Assembly: GCF_050632395.1 (NCBI RefSeq)
Contig: NZ_CP192600.1
Coordinates: 3,720,001 to 3,784,000, forward strand
Source of the DNA: JAUYQR01 sp050632395
GTDB taxonomy: Bacteria > Pseudomonadota > Alphaproteobacteria > Rhodobacterales > Rhodobacteraceae
Reading direction: 5' to 3'
DNA: 64,000 nucleotides
Shown piece after piece: positions 54,552-64,000 of the stretch. The translations under genes and the position numbers were made by a program. Below the pieces are notes generated by a model. That model was not told the DNA's origin. It saw nothing but the letters and a program-made list of their open reading frames with translations, and did not search any database. The number at the start of each line of letters is the position of its first letter. Positions within the stretch are counted from its first letter, which is position 1.

Positions 54552-54580
54552 ACGGCCCGGCTGCTGGTCAGCCGGGCCGT
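54552..54580 (-). terminator. Terminator of small paralogue 3
   Basis: ACGGCCCGGCTG (54552-54563) pairs perfectly with CAGCCGGGCCGT (54569-54580) around a five-base loop, 20 bases after the stop of the third small gene. It implies the three paralogues are separate transcription units. Confidence 0.7.
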
Positions 54581-54600
54581 CACGCCGGTTGGGCGAAAGC

Positions 54601-54840
54601 TTACTTTTCGATCGGGGGCTCAGTCGGCGCCGGATCGTCGTTCCCGTTGCCGTTGCCGCAAGCGATGGCGCAAAGGACGACGACGCCCAGAAGGATCGGC
54701 AGGATGCCGATGCTGGACGCCGGCTTTTCAGCGATGACTTCGGGTTGACCTTCCTCTTCGATCACCACCGGGCCACCGGCAAAGGCAGCGGGCGCAAAGG
54801 CGATAGAAAGGGCGAGGGCGGATGCAAGCAGGCTTTTCAT
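54601..54840 (-). CDS. Small exported membrane protein, tandem paralogue 3
   Basis: 79 residues starting MKSLLASALALSIAFAPAAFA at ATG 54840. An in-frame ATG at 54867 would add nine residues before the signal peptide and is less likely. Core GGPVVIEEEGQPEVIAEKP, membrane segment SIGILPILLGVVVLCAIACG, tail rich in Asn/Asp/Pro (GNGNDDPAPTEPPIEK). The most divergent of the three, so probably the oldest split. Followed by its own strong hairpin terminator. Function unknown. Confidence 0.8.
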   Translation of the reverse strand: MKSLLASALALSIAFAPAAFAGGPVVIEEEGQPEVIAEKPASSIGILPILLGVVVLCAIACGNGNGNDDPAPTEPPIEK

Positions 54841-55068
54841 TTGAAGCTCCCAGATATCGGATGCCAACGGGTGCGTCCCCCTGGCTGGAGCGGCACCTTA
54901 GGCGTCAGATTCGGGCGTCTCAAGGCCAAGAGCGGCGCTGATGGTGAATAATTTCGGGAAACAAGGGGGGCCGGAGGTCCATTTCGGCAACAATACTGTC
55001 AAAACGGTAAACACTCAGCGGCTTTCAACCTGAAGCGAACGCAGCGCACAGTGCCACAACAGGTGGTA

Positions 55069-56055
55069 TCACAGCATCCCCGGCACGACCTGATCCGGCG
55101 GGCGGTGGCCATCTGCGAAGGTCTTGATGTTGATGATCACTTTTTCGCCCATCTCGATCCGGCCCTCGATGGTGGCCGAGCCCATGTGCGGCAACAAGAC
55201 TACGTTAGGCAGTTCACGCAGGCGCGGGTTCACCTCGGTGCCGTGTTCGTAGACATCAAGGCCAGCCCCGGCGATTTCGCCGGCGCGCAGGCCGCGGGTC
55301 AGGGCGTTTTCGTCGATCACCTCGCCGCGCGAGGTGTTGACGATGACAGCGGTGGGTTTCATCAGCTTCAGCCGCCGCGCGTTCATCAGGTGGAAGGTGG
55401 AGGGCGTGTGCGGGCAGTTGACCGACACGATGTCCATCCGCGCGACCATCTGATCGAGACTTTCCCAATAGGTCGCTTCATGCTCGGCCTCGACCTCGGG
55501 GCGCAGGCGCTTGCGGTTGTGATAATGCACCTGCAGGCCAAAGGCGCGGGCGCGGCGGGCGACGGCCTGACCGATGCGGCCCATGCCAAGGATGCCAAGG
55601 CGGCGGCCACCGAGGCGGCCGCCCAGATGCGCCATCGGCGACCAGCCGGTCCAGGTGCCGGCCTGCATCTCGGCCAAGCCTTCGGGGATGCGGCGGGTCA
55701 CGGCAAGGATCAGCGCCATCACCATGTCGGCGGTGTCTTCGGTGGTGACGCCGGGGGTGTTGGACACCAGTATGCCGCGCTGGCGGGCTGTCGCGACGTC
55801 GATGTGATCGACCCCGGCGCCGTAGTTGGCGATGAGTTTCAGCCGGTCACCGGCCTGTGCGATCAGGGCAGCGTCGATCTGGTCGGTGATCGTGGGCACC
55901 AGCACATCGGCGCGGCGCATCGCGTCGGCCAGTTCTTCGCGGGTCATGCGGGTGTCGGGGTCGCGCAGATCGACGTCGAAAAGCTCTTTCAGGCGGGTTT
56001 CGACCGCGTCCGGCAAGCGTCGCGTCACGACCACACTCAGACGGGCAGTTGGCAT
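55069..56055 (-). CDS. D-isomer 2-hydroxyacid dehydrogenase (glyoxylate reductase/GyaR type)
   Basis: 328 residues reducing glyoxylate or related 2-oxoacids with NAD(P)H. Rossmann motif LGILGMGRIGQAVARRA, NTSRGEVIDENAL with catalytic arginine, and catalytic histidine in LLPHMGSATIEGR. Belongs to the GyaR/GhrB branch, distinct from the GhrA-like gene at 42401. Stands alone, divergent from the SH3 gene. The 228 bases before it (54841-55068) contain nothing I recognise. Confidence 0.88.
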   Translation of the reverse strand: MPTARLSVVVTRRLPDAVETRLKELFDVDLRDPDTRMTREELADAMRRADVLVPTITDQIDAALIAQAGDRLKLIANYGAGVDHIDVATARQRGILVSNTPGVTTEDTADMVMALILAVTRRIPEGLAEMQAGTWTGWSPMAHLGGRLGGRRLGILGMGRIGQAVARRARAFGLQVHYHNRKRLRPEVEAEHEATYWESLDQMVARMDIVSVNCPHTPSTFHLMNARRLKLMKPTAVIVNTSRGEVIDENALTRGLRAGEIAGAGLDVYEHGTEVNPRLRELPNVVLLPHMGSATIEGRIEMGEKVIINIKTFADGHRPPDQVVPGML

Positions 56056-56183
56056 TCACATCCTCCCGAACTCTTCCAAATCATCCGCCACTGCGGCAAG
56101 GTGGCGTTAAGCGGCGCGATGCACAAGCCCGCACGAACGAGACAGTGGCTTCGGGTGCGCCCGGATCGGCAAGGCAGGCAAAG

Positions 56184-56735
56184 ATGTGGCGGGTGATCGG
56201 CGTGATCGGGGTTGTTGTGGCGTTGGGCGTGGCCCCCGTCGCGGCGCAGGAGGCCGAGGTCGAGGCGGCTCCGGCGGTGCCAAAGGTGGAAAAGGTCTGC
56301 GCGCCCGATGTGGGCTGCGTGACCAACCTGCCCTTGCCGCGATTCGTGTCGTTGAAGGGCAGCGAGGGCAATGCGCGGCGCGGGCCGGGGCTGACGCACC
56401 GGATCGACTGGGTGTTCACCCGCGCCGGGATGCCCCTGAAAATCACGGCGGAATTCGAGAACTGGCGCCGGGTCGAGGATCAGGAAGGCGCGGGCGGCTG
56501 GGTGCATTATTCGCTGTTGTCGGGCGTGCGCAGTGTGCTGGTGACGCTGGATATGGCAGAATTCCACGACGAGCCGCGCGATGATGCGATGGTGGTGGCC
56601 CAGGCGGAACTAGGCGTGATAGGGCGGGTTCTGGAATGTCGGGACGGCTGGTGCCGCATCGCCTTCGACGGGCAGAAGGGGTGGGTCCGCACGTCCGCCC
56701 TGTGGGGTGTGTTGCCCGATGAGACCATCGACTGA
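56184..56735 (+). CDS. Exported SH3-domain protein
   Basis: 183 residues. Signal peptide MWRVIGVIGVVVALGVAPVAA, then two bacterial SH3 units (about 50-110, with SLKGSEGNARRGPGLTHRIDW, and 125-180, with GRVLECRDGWCRIAFDGQKGW). This matches the COG3807 periplasmic SH3 proteins of alphaproteobacteria, thought to bind cell wall. AGGCAGGC lies upstream of ATG 56184. The following transporter starts inside its end. Confidence 0.8.
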   Translation: MWRVIGVIGVVVALGVAPVAAQEAEVEAAPAVPKVEKVCAPDVGCVTNLPLPRFVSLKGSEGNARRGPGLTHRIDWVFTRAGMPLKITAEFENWRRVEDQEGAGGWVHYSLLSGVRSVLVTLDMAEFHDEPRDDAMVVAQAELGVIGRVLECRDGWCRIAFDGQKGWVRTSALWGVLPDETID

Positions 56736-57651
56736 CAACGTAGAATACGGCCGCGATCTTGTGCGGATGACCCTGTCGGCAGGGCTGGCGTCGGTGCTGG
56801 TCGCGTCGGTGCTGGTCGGGCTGAAGCTGTGGGCGCTGGCCGAAACCGGGGCGCTGTCGATTGCCGCGTCGCTGGCCGACAGTGCGCTTGACCTGATGAT
56901 GTCGCTGGGGGCGGCGGCGGCGATCCTTTACGCGGCCCGCCCTGCGGACGAAGACCACGCCTTCGGCCACACCTCGGCCGAGGATCTGACCGCGCTGGCG
57001 CAGGCGGTGTTCATCCTGATTTCCTCGGCCGTGATCGGCTATGCCGCTGTGCGGCGGCTGATGGCGCCGGAACCTCTGGCGTTGGCGTCCGAGGGGCGCG
57101 GGATCATCGTGATGTCGATCTCGGTGGTGCTGACGCTGGCCCTTGTCTGGTGGCAGGGCCGTGTGGCCAAGCGCACCGGCAGCCGCGTGGTGGCGGCGGA
57201 CCGGCTGCATTACCTTGGTGACCTGTTGCCCAGCCTTGGCGCGATTGCGGCGCTTTGGGTGTCGCGGCACTATGGCATCGGGTCGATCGACGCGGTGATA
57301 GCACTTGGCGCGTCGGGTGTGCTGGCGTTTGGCGCGCTGCGCATCGGCAAGGGGGCGTGGGACGCGCTGATGGACCGGGCGGCGGATCAGGAAGTGATCG
57401 ACGGCATCGCCGCGATTGCGCGCGACTGGCCGGGGGTGCGCGGGTTCCACGACCTGAAAACCCGGATGGCCGGCAGCCGGGTGTTCGTGAACCTGCACAT
57501 CGAACTGGACGGCGACCAACCGCTGCGCGAGGCGCATGACATCGGTGCCGCCCTGCGCCGGGCAATCATCGCGGCCTACCCGCAGACCGACGTGATGATC
57601 CACAAGGACGTGGCGCGCGACGGTGGTCAAAATGGCTCGCCTTCGGCATGA
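56719..57651 (+). CDS. Cation diffusion facilitator (FieF-like) transporter
   Basis: 310-residue inner-membrane metal/proton antiporter. Six membrane segments; metal-site pairs in SLADSALDLMMS and RLHYLGDLLPS, plus HAFGHTSAEDLTALAQ, as in FieF; C-terminal cytoplasmic domain from about residue 215. Exports zinc, iron or similar divalent ions. ATG 56719 overlaps the SH3 gene by 17 bases; a GTG at 56707 is an alternative. Confidence 0.9.
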   Translation: MRPSTDNVEYGRDLVRMTLSAGLASVLVASVLVGLKLWALAETGALSIAASLADSALDLMMSLGAAAAILYAARPADEDHAFGHTSAEDLTALAQAVFILISSAVIGYAAVRRLMAPEPLALASEGRGIIVMSISVVLTLALVWWQGRVAKRTGSRVVAADRLHYLGDLLPSLGAIAALWVSRHYGIGSIDAVIALGASGVLAFGALRIGKGAWDALMDRAADQEVIDGIAAIARDWPGVRGFHDLKTRMAGSRVFVNLHIELDGDQPLREAHDIGAALRRAIIAAYPQTDVMIHKDVARDGGQNGSPSA

Positions 57652-57739
57652 ATTCGCCTTAAGGTTGTAAAACTTCGGAGTTGGGGCTTGACGTCCGGCC
57701 AGCGGGGCGCGAGATTATCCAAATGTATAACTCAGGTCG

Positions 57740-58402
57740 ATGATGGACCAGCCCCGCCGCCAGTACCGCCGTGAAAGCGAACATTCGCGCAAGTCGTCGC
57801 TGATCGCGGCGACGCAGGCGCTGGTTGCCGAAGGCGGGCCGCAGGCAGCGACGGTGCGCGCCATCGCGGCGCGGGCTGGGGTGACGCCGGGGCTGATCCG
57901 GCATTACTTCCGCACCAAGGATGACCTGACCCGCGCGGCCTACATCGCCTTGATGGATGGGATGACCGACGAAGGCGCAGACGCGCTGGAAGGCGTTGGC
58001 GCGATGCCCGAGGAACGGCTGGCGGCCTTTGTCGCGGCGGGGTTGCGGCCGCCGGTGCTGGACAGCGCGGCGGTCGGGCTTTGGGCCGGTTACATGCATC
58101 AGGTGCGCAACGACCCCGACTTGTTGCAGGTGCACGAGGCGGGCTATCTGCGCTACCGCGACGCGCTGGAGGCGCTGATCGCCGCCCTGCCGCGCGAGGC
58201 AAGTGCCGCGCAACTGCGCGCCGAGGCGATTGCCTGCAACGCGCTGATCGACGGGCTTTGGGTCGAAGGCTCGCTTTTGACCGGGTCGTTCGCGCCCGGA
58301 GAGATCATCACGATCGGGCTGCGGTCGGTGGGCGCGATCCTTGGGGTGGACCTTCTGGCACATTCGGCAATGGTTTCGGATACGGGAAAGAAACTGACAT
58401 GA
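57740..58402 (+). CDS. TetR-family regulator (BetI-like)
   Basis: 220 residues: N-terminal helix-turn-helix ATVRAIAARAGVTPGLIRHYF at about 36-56 and an all-alpha effector domain. Its stop overlaps the aminotransferase start (ATGA), so it is the first gene of the arginine-transaminase-like operon and likely autoregulates it. TTGACG at 57687 may be the -35 box. A second ATG follows directly. Confidence 0.85.
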   Translation: MMDQPRRQYRRESEHSRKSSLIAATQALVAEGGPQAATVRAIAARAGVTPGLIRHYFRTKDDLTRAAYIALMDGMTDEGADALEGVGAMPEERLAAFVAAGLRPPVLDSAAVGLWAGYMHQVRNDPDLLQVHEAGYLRYRDALEALIAALPREASAAQLRAEAIACNALIDGLWVEGSLLTGSFAPGEIITIGLRSVGAILGVDLLAHSAMVSDTGKKLT

Positions 58403-59582
58403 AATACGCATCGGTCACCGAACGCCTTGCCGGGCTTGGCGGGGCGAAGTGGGCCTTGCACGCCCGCGCGCGCGCACTCAAGGCCAGCGGGGTGGAGATC
58501 ATCGAACTGACGATCGGCGAGCCTGACGTGGCGACGCCCGACAGTTTCATCGCCGAGGCGCACCGCGCCATGCTGGCGGGCCGCACCGGCTATTCCAACG
58601 GGCGCGGCGAGCCGGGGTTGGTCAAGGCCCTGGCAGCGCGCTATTCGGCCCGGCGCGGGCGGACGATCACGCCGAAGCAGGTGATGTGCCTGCCCGGCAC
58701 CCAGACCACGCTTTACGCCGTGATGCGCGCGATTGCCGAAGCGGGCGACGAGGTGCTGATCGGTGATCCCTTGTATGCGACTTATGAGGGGATCATCGCC
58801 CAGACCGGCGCGCGGATGGTGCCGGTGCCGTTGCGGCCCGAACATGGGTTTCGCATGCAGGTTGCGGATGTCGCGGCGCGGATGACGCCGGCCAGCCGGG
58901 TGTTGTTCCTGAATACACCACACAACCCGACGGGTGCCTTGTTGCGGCGCGAGGATCTGGTGGCGTTGGGCGAGCTGGCCCGCAAGCATGACCTGTGGAT
59001 CCTGTCGGACGAGGTGTATGAGGACATGGTGTTCCCCGGGAACACCTTCGCCTCGCCGCTGGATCTGCCGGAACTGGCAGACCGGGTGATCGTCACCTGC
59101 TCGATCTCCAAATCGCACGCGGCACCGGGCTTCCGGTCCGGCTGGTGCATCGGGCCGGAAGAGTTCTGCGCGCGGCTGCTGCCGCTGTCGGAAACCATGC
59201 TGTTCGGCAGCCAGCCGTTCATCGCCGACATGACGATGAAAGCGGTGTCGGAGCCGTCGCCAGTGGCTGCGGGGATGGTGGAGCGGTTCTCGCGCCGCGC
59301 CGCGCTGATCGCGGACAGGTTGGACGGTGTGGCGGGCCTGCGCGTGCACCGGCCGGAGGCGGGGATGTTCGCGCTGGTCGATGTTCGGGCAACGGGGCTT
59401 TCGGGCGAAGCCTTTGCCGAGGGGCTGCTCGACGCGCAGCGGGTGGCGGTCATGCCGGGCGAAAGCTTTGGCGCGGGGTTGGCAGGCTGGCTGCGGTTGA
59501 CCTTGACGCAACCCGACGAAGTGACGGCCGAGGCGGCGCGGCGGATTGCGGCGCATGCGGCCTCGGTCATGGGCCGGGCAGC

Positions 59583-59586
<4 letters not shown>
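58399..59586 (+). CDS. PLP aminotransferase, arginine:pyruvate transaminase-like (AruH)
   Basis: 395-residue fold-type I aminotransferase. PLP lysine in SISKSHAAPGFRSGW, GTQTTLYAVMRA and NTPHNPTGALL blocks. Its length, start and overall run resemble Pseudomonas AruH, which converts arginine and pyruvate to 2-ketoarginine and alanine. The adjacent decarboxylase is the matching next enzyme. Overlaps both neighbours by four bases. Arginine specificity is inferred from the pair. Confidence 0.82.
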
Positions 59587-61138
<1,552 letters not shown>

Positions 61139-61151
<13 letters not shown>

Positions 61152-62299
61152 CGCGCCAGCAAGGGCGCAAGGACGAAGATCAGCGCCAACAGACAGGCGG
61201 CAAAGACAAAAGCCATCCTGAGGCCGAAGCTGCCCGCGATCAGCCCCAGAAGCGGCGGGCCGACGAAATAGCCGAAGTAGCCCAGAAGCGTGGCGCGCGC
61301 GACGGCCCGCGCCCGGGCTGCGTCGGGGGCATATTGCCCGACCAGCGAAAACGCGGTGGGGGCGATGACCGAGGCGCCGATGCCCATGACGATGAACCCG
61401 GCATAAGCCATCGCCGGGGTCATCGCCTGCGAGGCGATCAGGGCGCCAACCGCTGCGATCAGCGCGCCCCCTTTCAGCAGATGAAACGGATTGATCCGCG
61501 AAGCGATGCCCTGCCCCACCAGCCGCGCCAGCCCCATCGTCAGCGCCAGCACCGCTGGGCCACCCGACCCTTCCGCCGGGCTGCCGCCGAGGGTCTGTTC
61601 GATGTGCAGAGCCGACCAGTATTCGGCGGCGTTTTCGGTCATGAAGGCGATGAGGACGATCCCGCCGCCGATCACCGGCACCATCCCAAGCCGCGCCGCC
61701 ACCCGGTCTTTCGGCCGGGCCAGACCGTCGATCCGGCCATCGCGCTCGATTGCGGCCAGCGCGCCCAACAGCCCCACCCCGGCCATCAGCGCCATCACCG
61801 CCTCTGGCCCCCAACCCGCCGCGCGCAAGCCGCCAACCGAGAAGGCCGCCCCCGCGTACCCAAAGGAATAGGCGGCGTGGGCAAGGTTCATCAAGGGCGT
61901 GCCGCGCCGGGTTTCCATCGCCGCGACGCGGGCGTTCATCAGCACGTCGGTCAGGCCGGTGGCCGCGCCACAGGCGGCCATCGCCACGGGAAACAGCCAC
62001 ACCGCCGCCTGCCCCGGCAATGCAAAGGCCGCCGCCATCAGCCCGACGGCAACCGGCAATGCCGCGCGCCCAAGGCTGGCACCGATCATCGGGGCGGCCA
62101 GCATCGCGGCCATCGCCGCCACCGGCGTAGCAAAGACCAGGAGGCCAAGCCGCGTCTCATCGACGCCAAGCATGGTCTTGAGGTCGGGCAGGATCGCGGC
62201 GAAGGTGCCCCACAGCAGGCCCATTGTCAGGAAAGCGGCAAGGGCGGGGCGCGCAACGGTCAGGGTGGCAATCGGGCGCATTGGATCGGCGTGTGTCAT
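61139..62299 (-). CDS. MFS transporter
   Basis: 386-residue polytopic protein with about 12 hydrophobic segments, of the FucP-like/YbjJ branch of the major facilitator superfamily (LKTMLGVDETRLGLLVFATPVAAM). ATG 62299 (MTHADPMRPIATL) is preferred; an upstream start at 62404 would add 35 residues. Its stop overlaps the decarboxylase end by 13 bases. Substrate unknown. Confidence 0.82.
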
Positions 62300-62484
62300 G
62301 CCGCCTGACCTAGCGCCTCGCGCCGCCAGAGGCCAGCAGAGCGGTCGCGAAATCCGCACCCGGGCGACGCCAACGTTGATGCCGCGCGGATTGGTGCTTT
62401 CCATCGCTGCGATTCGACGCTATAGGCCCACGGTCGCGTCGCACACCCTTGGAGGGCGGCGGATTTATATATGGAGAAGAACCT

Positions 62485-63090
62485 ATGGCACGCGAGATCC
62501 CAGATCTTGAGGCCCAGGTACGGACGGGGACAGGCAAGGGGGCCGCTCGTCAAGCTCGTCGTGAGGGCTACGTACCCGGGATCGTTTACGGCGGCGGCAA
62601 AGAGCCCGCACCCGTCAACCTGAAATACAACTACTTGCTGAAGCGCCTGCGTCAGGGGCGTTTCCTGCAGACCCTCTTCAACCTCAAGGTCGAAGGTCAG
62701 CCGGACGTCCACGTGATCTGCCGCGGCGTGCAGCGCGATGTGGTCAAGGACCTTCCGACCCACGTCGATTTCCTGCGCATCAGCGATGACAGCCGGATCG
62801 AGCTGTTCATCCACGTCACGTTCATCAACCACGAAGCAAGCCCCGGCCTGAAGCGTGGCGGTACGCTGACCGTGGTGCGCCCGGAAGTGGAACTGGAAGT
62901 CACCGCTGGCGACATCCCGGACCACATCACCGTGGACCTGACCGGCAAGGTGATCGGCGACGTGATCCACATCAACGACGTCGTGCTGCCCGATGGCACC
63001 CGTCCGACGATCAACCGCAACTTCGTCATCGCCAACGTGGCGGCCCCTGCGGGCCTTGCTGCGGCGGAAGAGGAAGAAGCCACCGCGTAA
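62485..63090 (+). CDS. rplY: 50S ribosomal protein L25/CTC
   Basis: Binds 5S rRNA in the large subunit. 201 residues, the long CTC form: N-terminal L25 domain (RTGTGKGAARQARREGYVPG) plus a C-terminal beta domain and an acidic EEEE-containing tail. GGAGAAG precedes ATG 62485. Paired with pth downstream, a conserved alphaproteobacterial arrangement, with a terminator between. Confidence 0.96.
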   Translation: MAREIPDLEAQVRTGTGKGAARQARREGYVPGIVYGGGKEPAPVNLKYNYLLKRLRQGRFLQTLFNLKVEGQPDVHVICRGVQRDVVKDLPTHVDFLRISDDSRIELFIHVTFINHEASPGLKRGGTLTVVRPEVELEVTAGDIPDHITVDLTGKVIGDVIHINDVVLPDGTRPTINRNFVIANVAAPAGLAAAEEEEATA

Positions 63091-63115
63091 CAGCGGCTGG
63101 CATGAGCGATCCGCG

Positions 63116-63136
63116 CGGGGGGCCAATGGCCCCCCG
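63116..63136 (+). terminator. Terminator after rplY
   Basis: CGGGGGGCC (63116-63124) pairs with GGCCCCCCG (63128-63136) over an AAT loop, followed by TTGCATTTT. Lies 25 bases after the rplY stop and ends or reduces transcription into pth. Confidence 0.75.
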
Positions 63137-63219
63137 TTGCATTTTCGGGCGGTTGGTTGAGCGGGCTGGCTTAAGCCGCTATATCCCGGCAGTGCCGGGC
63201 TTACCGGCAGGAGGTGGCG

Positions 63220-63903
63220 ATGAAGCTCTTTGTCGGTCTGGGCAATCCGGGCGCGAAATATGCCGCCAACCGGCACAACATCGGTTTCATGGCGCTGGAC
63301 CGGATCGCGGCGGACCACGGGTTCAGCCCGTGGCGCAAGGCGTTTCAGGGGCTGGTCAGTGAAGGCAGGCTCGGGGACGAGAAGGTGGCGCTGTTGAAAC
63401 CCGAAACCTTCATGAATCTGTCGGGTCAGTCGGTGCAGGCGGCGCTGGCGTTCTGGAAGCTGCCCTTGTCCGATGTGACGGTATTTCATGACGAGTTGGA
63501 CCTTGCCCCCGGCAAGTTGCGCCTGAAGGAAGGCGGCGGTCATGCCGGGCACAATGGCTTGCGGTCGATCCACGGCCACCTGGGCGACGGCTATGCGCGG
63601 GTGCGGCTTGGCATCGGCCATCCCGGCCACAAGGATGCGGTGGCGGCCTATGTCCTGCATGATTTCGCCAAGGCGGATCAGGAGTGGCTGGAAGACCTGC
63701 TGCGCGGCATTTCCGAAGGCGCGCCTGCGCTGGCGGCGGGCGACGGGCAGAAGTTCATGAACGCTGTCGCCCTACGCACCGCGCCGCCACGGTCGTCAAC
63801 CTCAAGGCCCGAAGCGCCGGTGTCGATGCCGAAGGAAACGCCGAAACCGGTGGCGGTTGATGATCGCAGCCCGATGCAGAAGCTGTTGGACAAGTTTCGT
63901 TAG
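63220..63903 (+). CDS. pth: Peptidyl-tRNA hydrolase
   Basis: Releases peptides from dropped-off peptidyl-tRNA. 227 residues: KLFVGLGNPG at the start, catalytic His19 in NRHNIGF, FHDELDL and GHNGLRSI blocks. ATG 63220 has AGGAGG five bases upstream; a GTG two codons earlier is an alternative. The last 45 residues form a Pro/Ser-rich extension. Its TAG overlaps the stop of the convergent gene. Confidence 0.96.
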   Translation: MKLFVGLGNPGAKYAANRHNIGFMALDRIAADHGFSPWRKAFQGLVSEGRLGDEKVALLKPETFMNLSGQSVQAALAFWKLPLSDVTVFHDELDLAPGKLRLKEGGGHAGHNGLRSIHGHLGDGYARVRLGIGHPGHKDAVAAYVLHDFAKADQEWLEDLLRGISEGAPALAAGDGQKFMNAVALRTAPPRSSTSRPEAPVSMPKETPKPVAVDDRSPMQKLLDKFR

Positions 63904-64000
63904 CCGCGTGACACGAGGCCCGCCAGCGCCCGGCTGACCAGCGACGATACCGCCGGTCGTTCCAGCGCCACGAAGGGCAAGGGGCGGCAGATGTCGATGG
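63900..64000 (-). CDS. C-terminal end of an unidentified gene (cut by window edge)
   Basis: Only the last 32 codons are visible, reading IDICRPLPFVALERPAVSSL then a short Leu/Val-rich end before TAA at 63902-63900. The frame has normal GC3-rich codons and its stop overlaps the pth stop, as convergent genes do elsewhere here. Too short to identify. Confidence 0.45.
   Translation of the reverse strand, partial: IDICRPLPFVALERPAVSSLVSRALAGLVSRG

Overview
The window is about 64 kb of GC-rich bacterial chromosome, almost fully coding, with short intergenic gaps. It looks like an alphaproteobacterium of the order Rhodobacterales (Rhodobacter/Paracoccus relatives). The evidence is a rhizobial/rhodobacterial type glycerol ABC transporter, a second glutamyl-tRNA synthetase, an iron-sulfur CryB/PhrB-type photolyase, DUF3775, TRAP transport, and intergenic hairpins built on CCTCCGGCGGGGATATTT-like sequence. 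This assignment is an inference from gene content. No rRNA, CRISPR array, insertion sequence, phage or plasmid marker was seen. The only tRNA is Ala(CGC).

Layout. 1-9.7 kb: a complete glycerol uptake and catabolism locus. Reading leftwards it is glpD, glpS, glpT, glpP, glpQ, glpU, glpV, glpK (glpK cut by the left edge), with glpR divergent. 9.7-12.2 kb: one gene fusing an adenylation domain, a carrier domain and a membrane acyltransferase-3 domain. 12.2-14.7 kb: tRNA-Ala, trxC, DUF3775, azlCD. 14.8-19.5 kb: glycine cleavage genes gcvT-gcvH-gcvP behind a tandem glycine riboswitch. 19.6-32 kb: mostly housekeeping and single genes (MATE exporter, gltX2, zincin-like protease, exported metallo-beta-lactamase fold protein, PfkB kinase, nadE, an 18-repeat MORN protein, an exported SGNH-like protein, photolyase plus SDR). 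32.3-34.1 kb: leuA preceded by a leucine-rich leader peptide and a hairpin.

34.3-40.6 kb: the rod-shape operon mreB-mreC-mreD-mrdA-rodA, with a DUF1345 membrane protein translationally coupled at its end. 40.8-44.3 kb: SDR plus a nuclease-fold-like hypothetical, a glyoxylate reductase-like enzyme and an EamA exporter. 44.3-53.8 kb: an RpiR regulator, a TRAP transporter and a glutamine-synthetase-like, aldehyde dehydrogenase, Fe-alcohol dehydrogenase and FAD oxidoreductase set. I interpret these as an uptake-plus-catabolism locus for an amine or amino alcohol handled as a gamma-glutamyl derivative. 53.8-54.9 kb: three tandem paralogous small exported or membrane proteins. 55-57.7 kb: a hydroxyacid dehydrogenase, an SH3 protein and a CDF transporter. 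57.7-61.2 kb: a TetR regulator with aruH-aruI-like arginine transaminase pathway genes. 61.1-64 kb: an MFS transporter, rplY, pth and a partial gene.

The observations I consider most worth a second look are: the adenylation-carrier-AT3 fusion; the glycerol ABC ATPases, whose two sequence defects fall in the same composite ATP site; the gamma-glutamyl/TRAP locus; the triplicated small proteins; and the leuA leader. All calls come from reading the sequence. No database search or folding was run.
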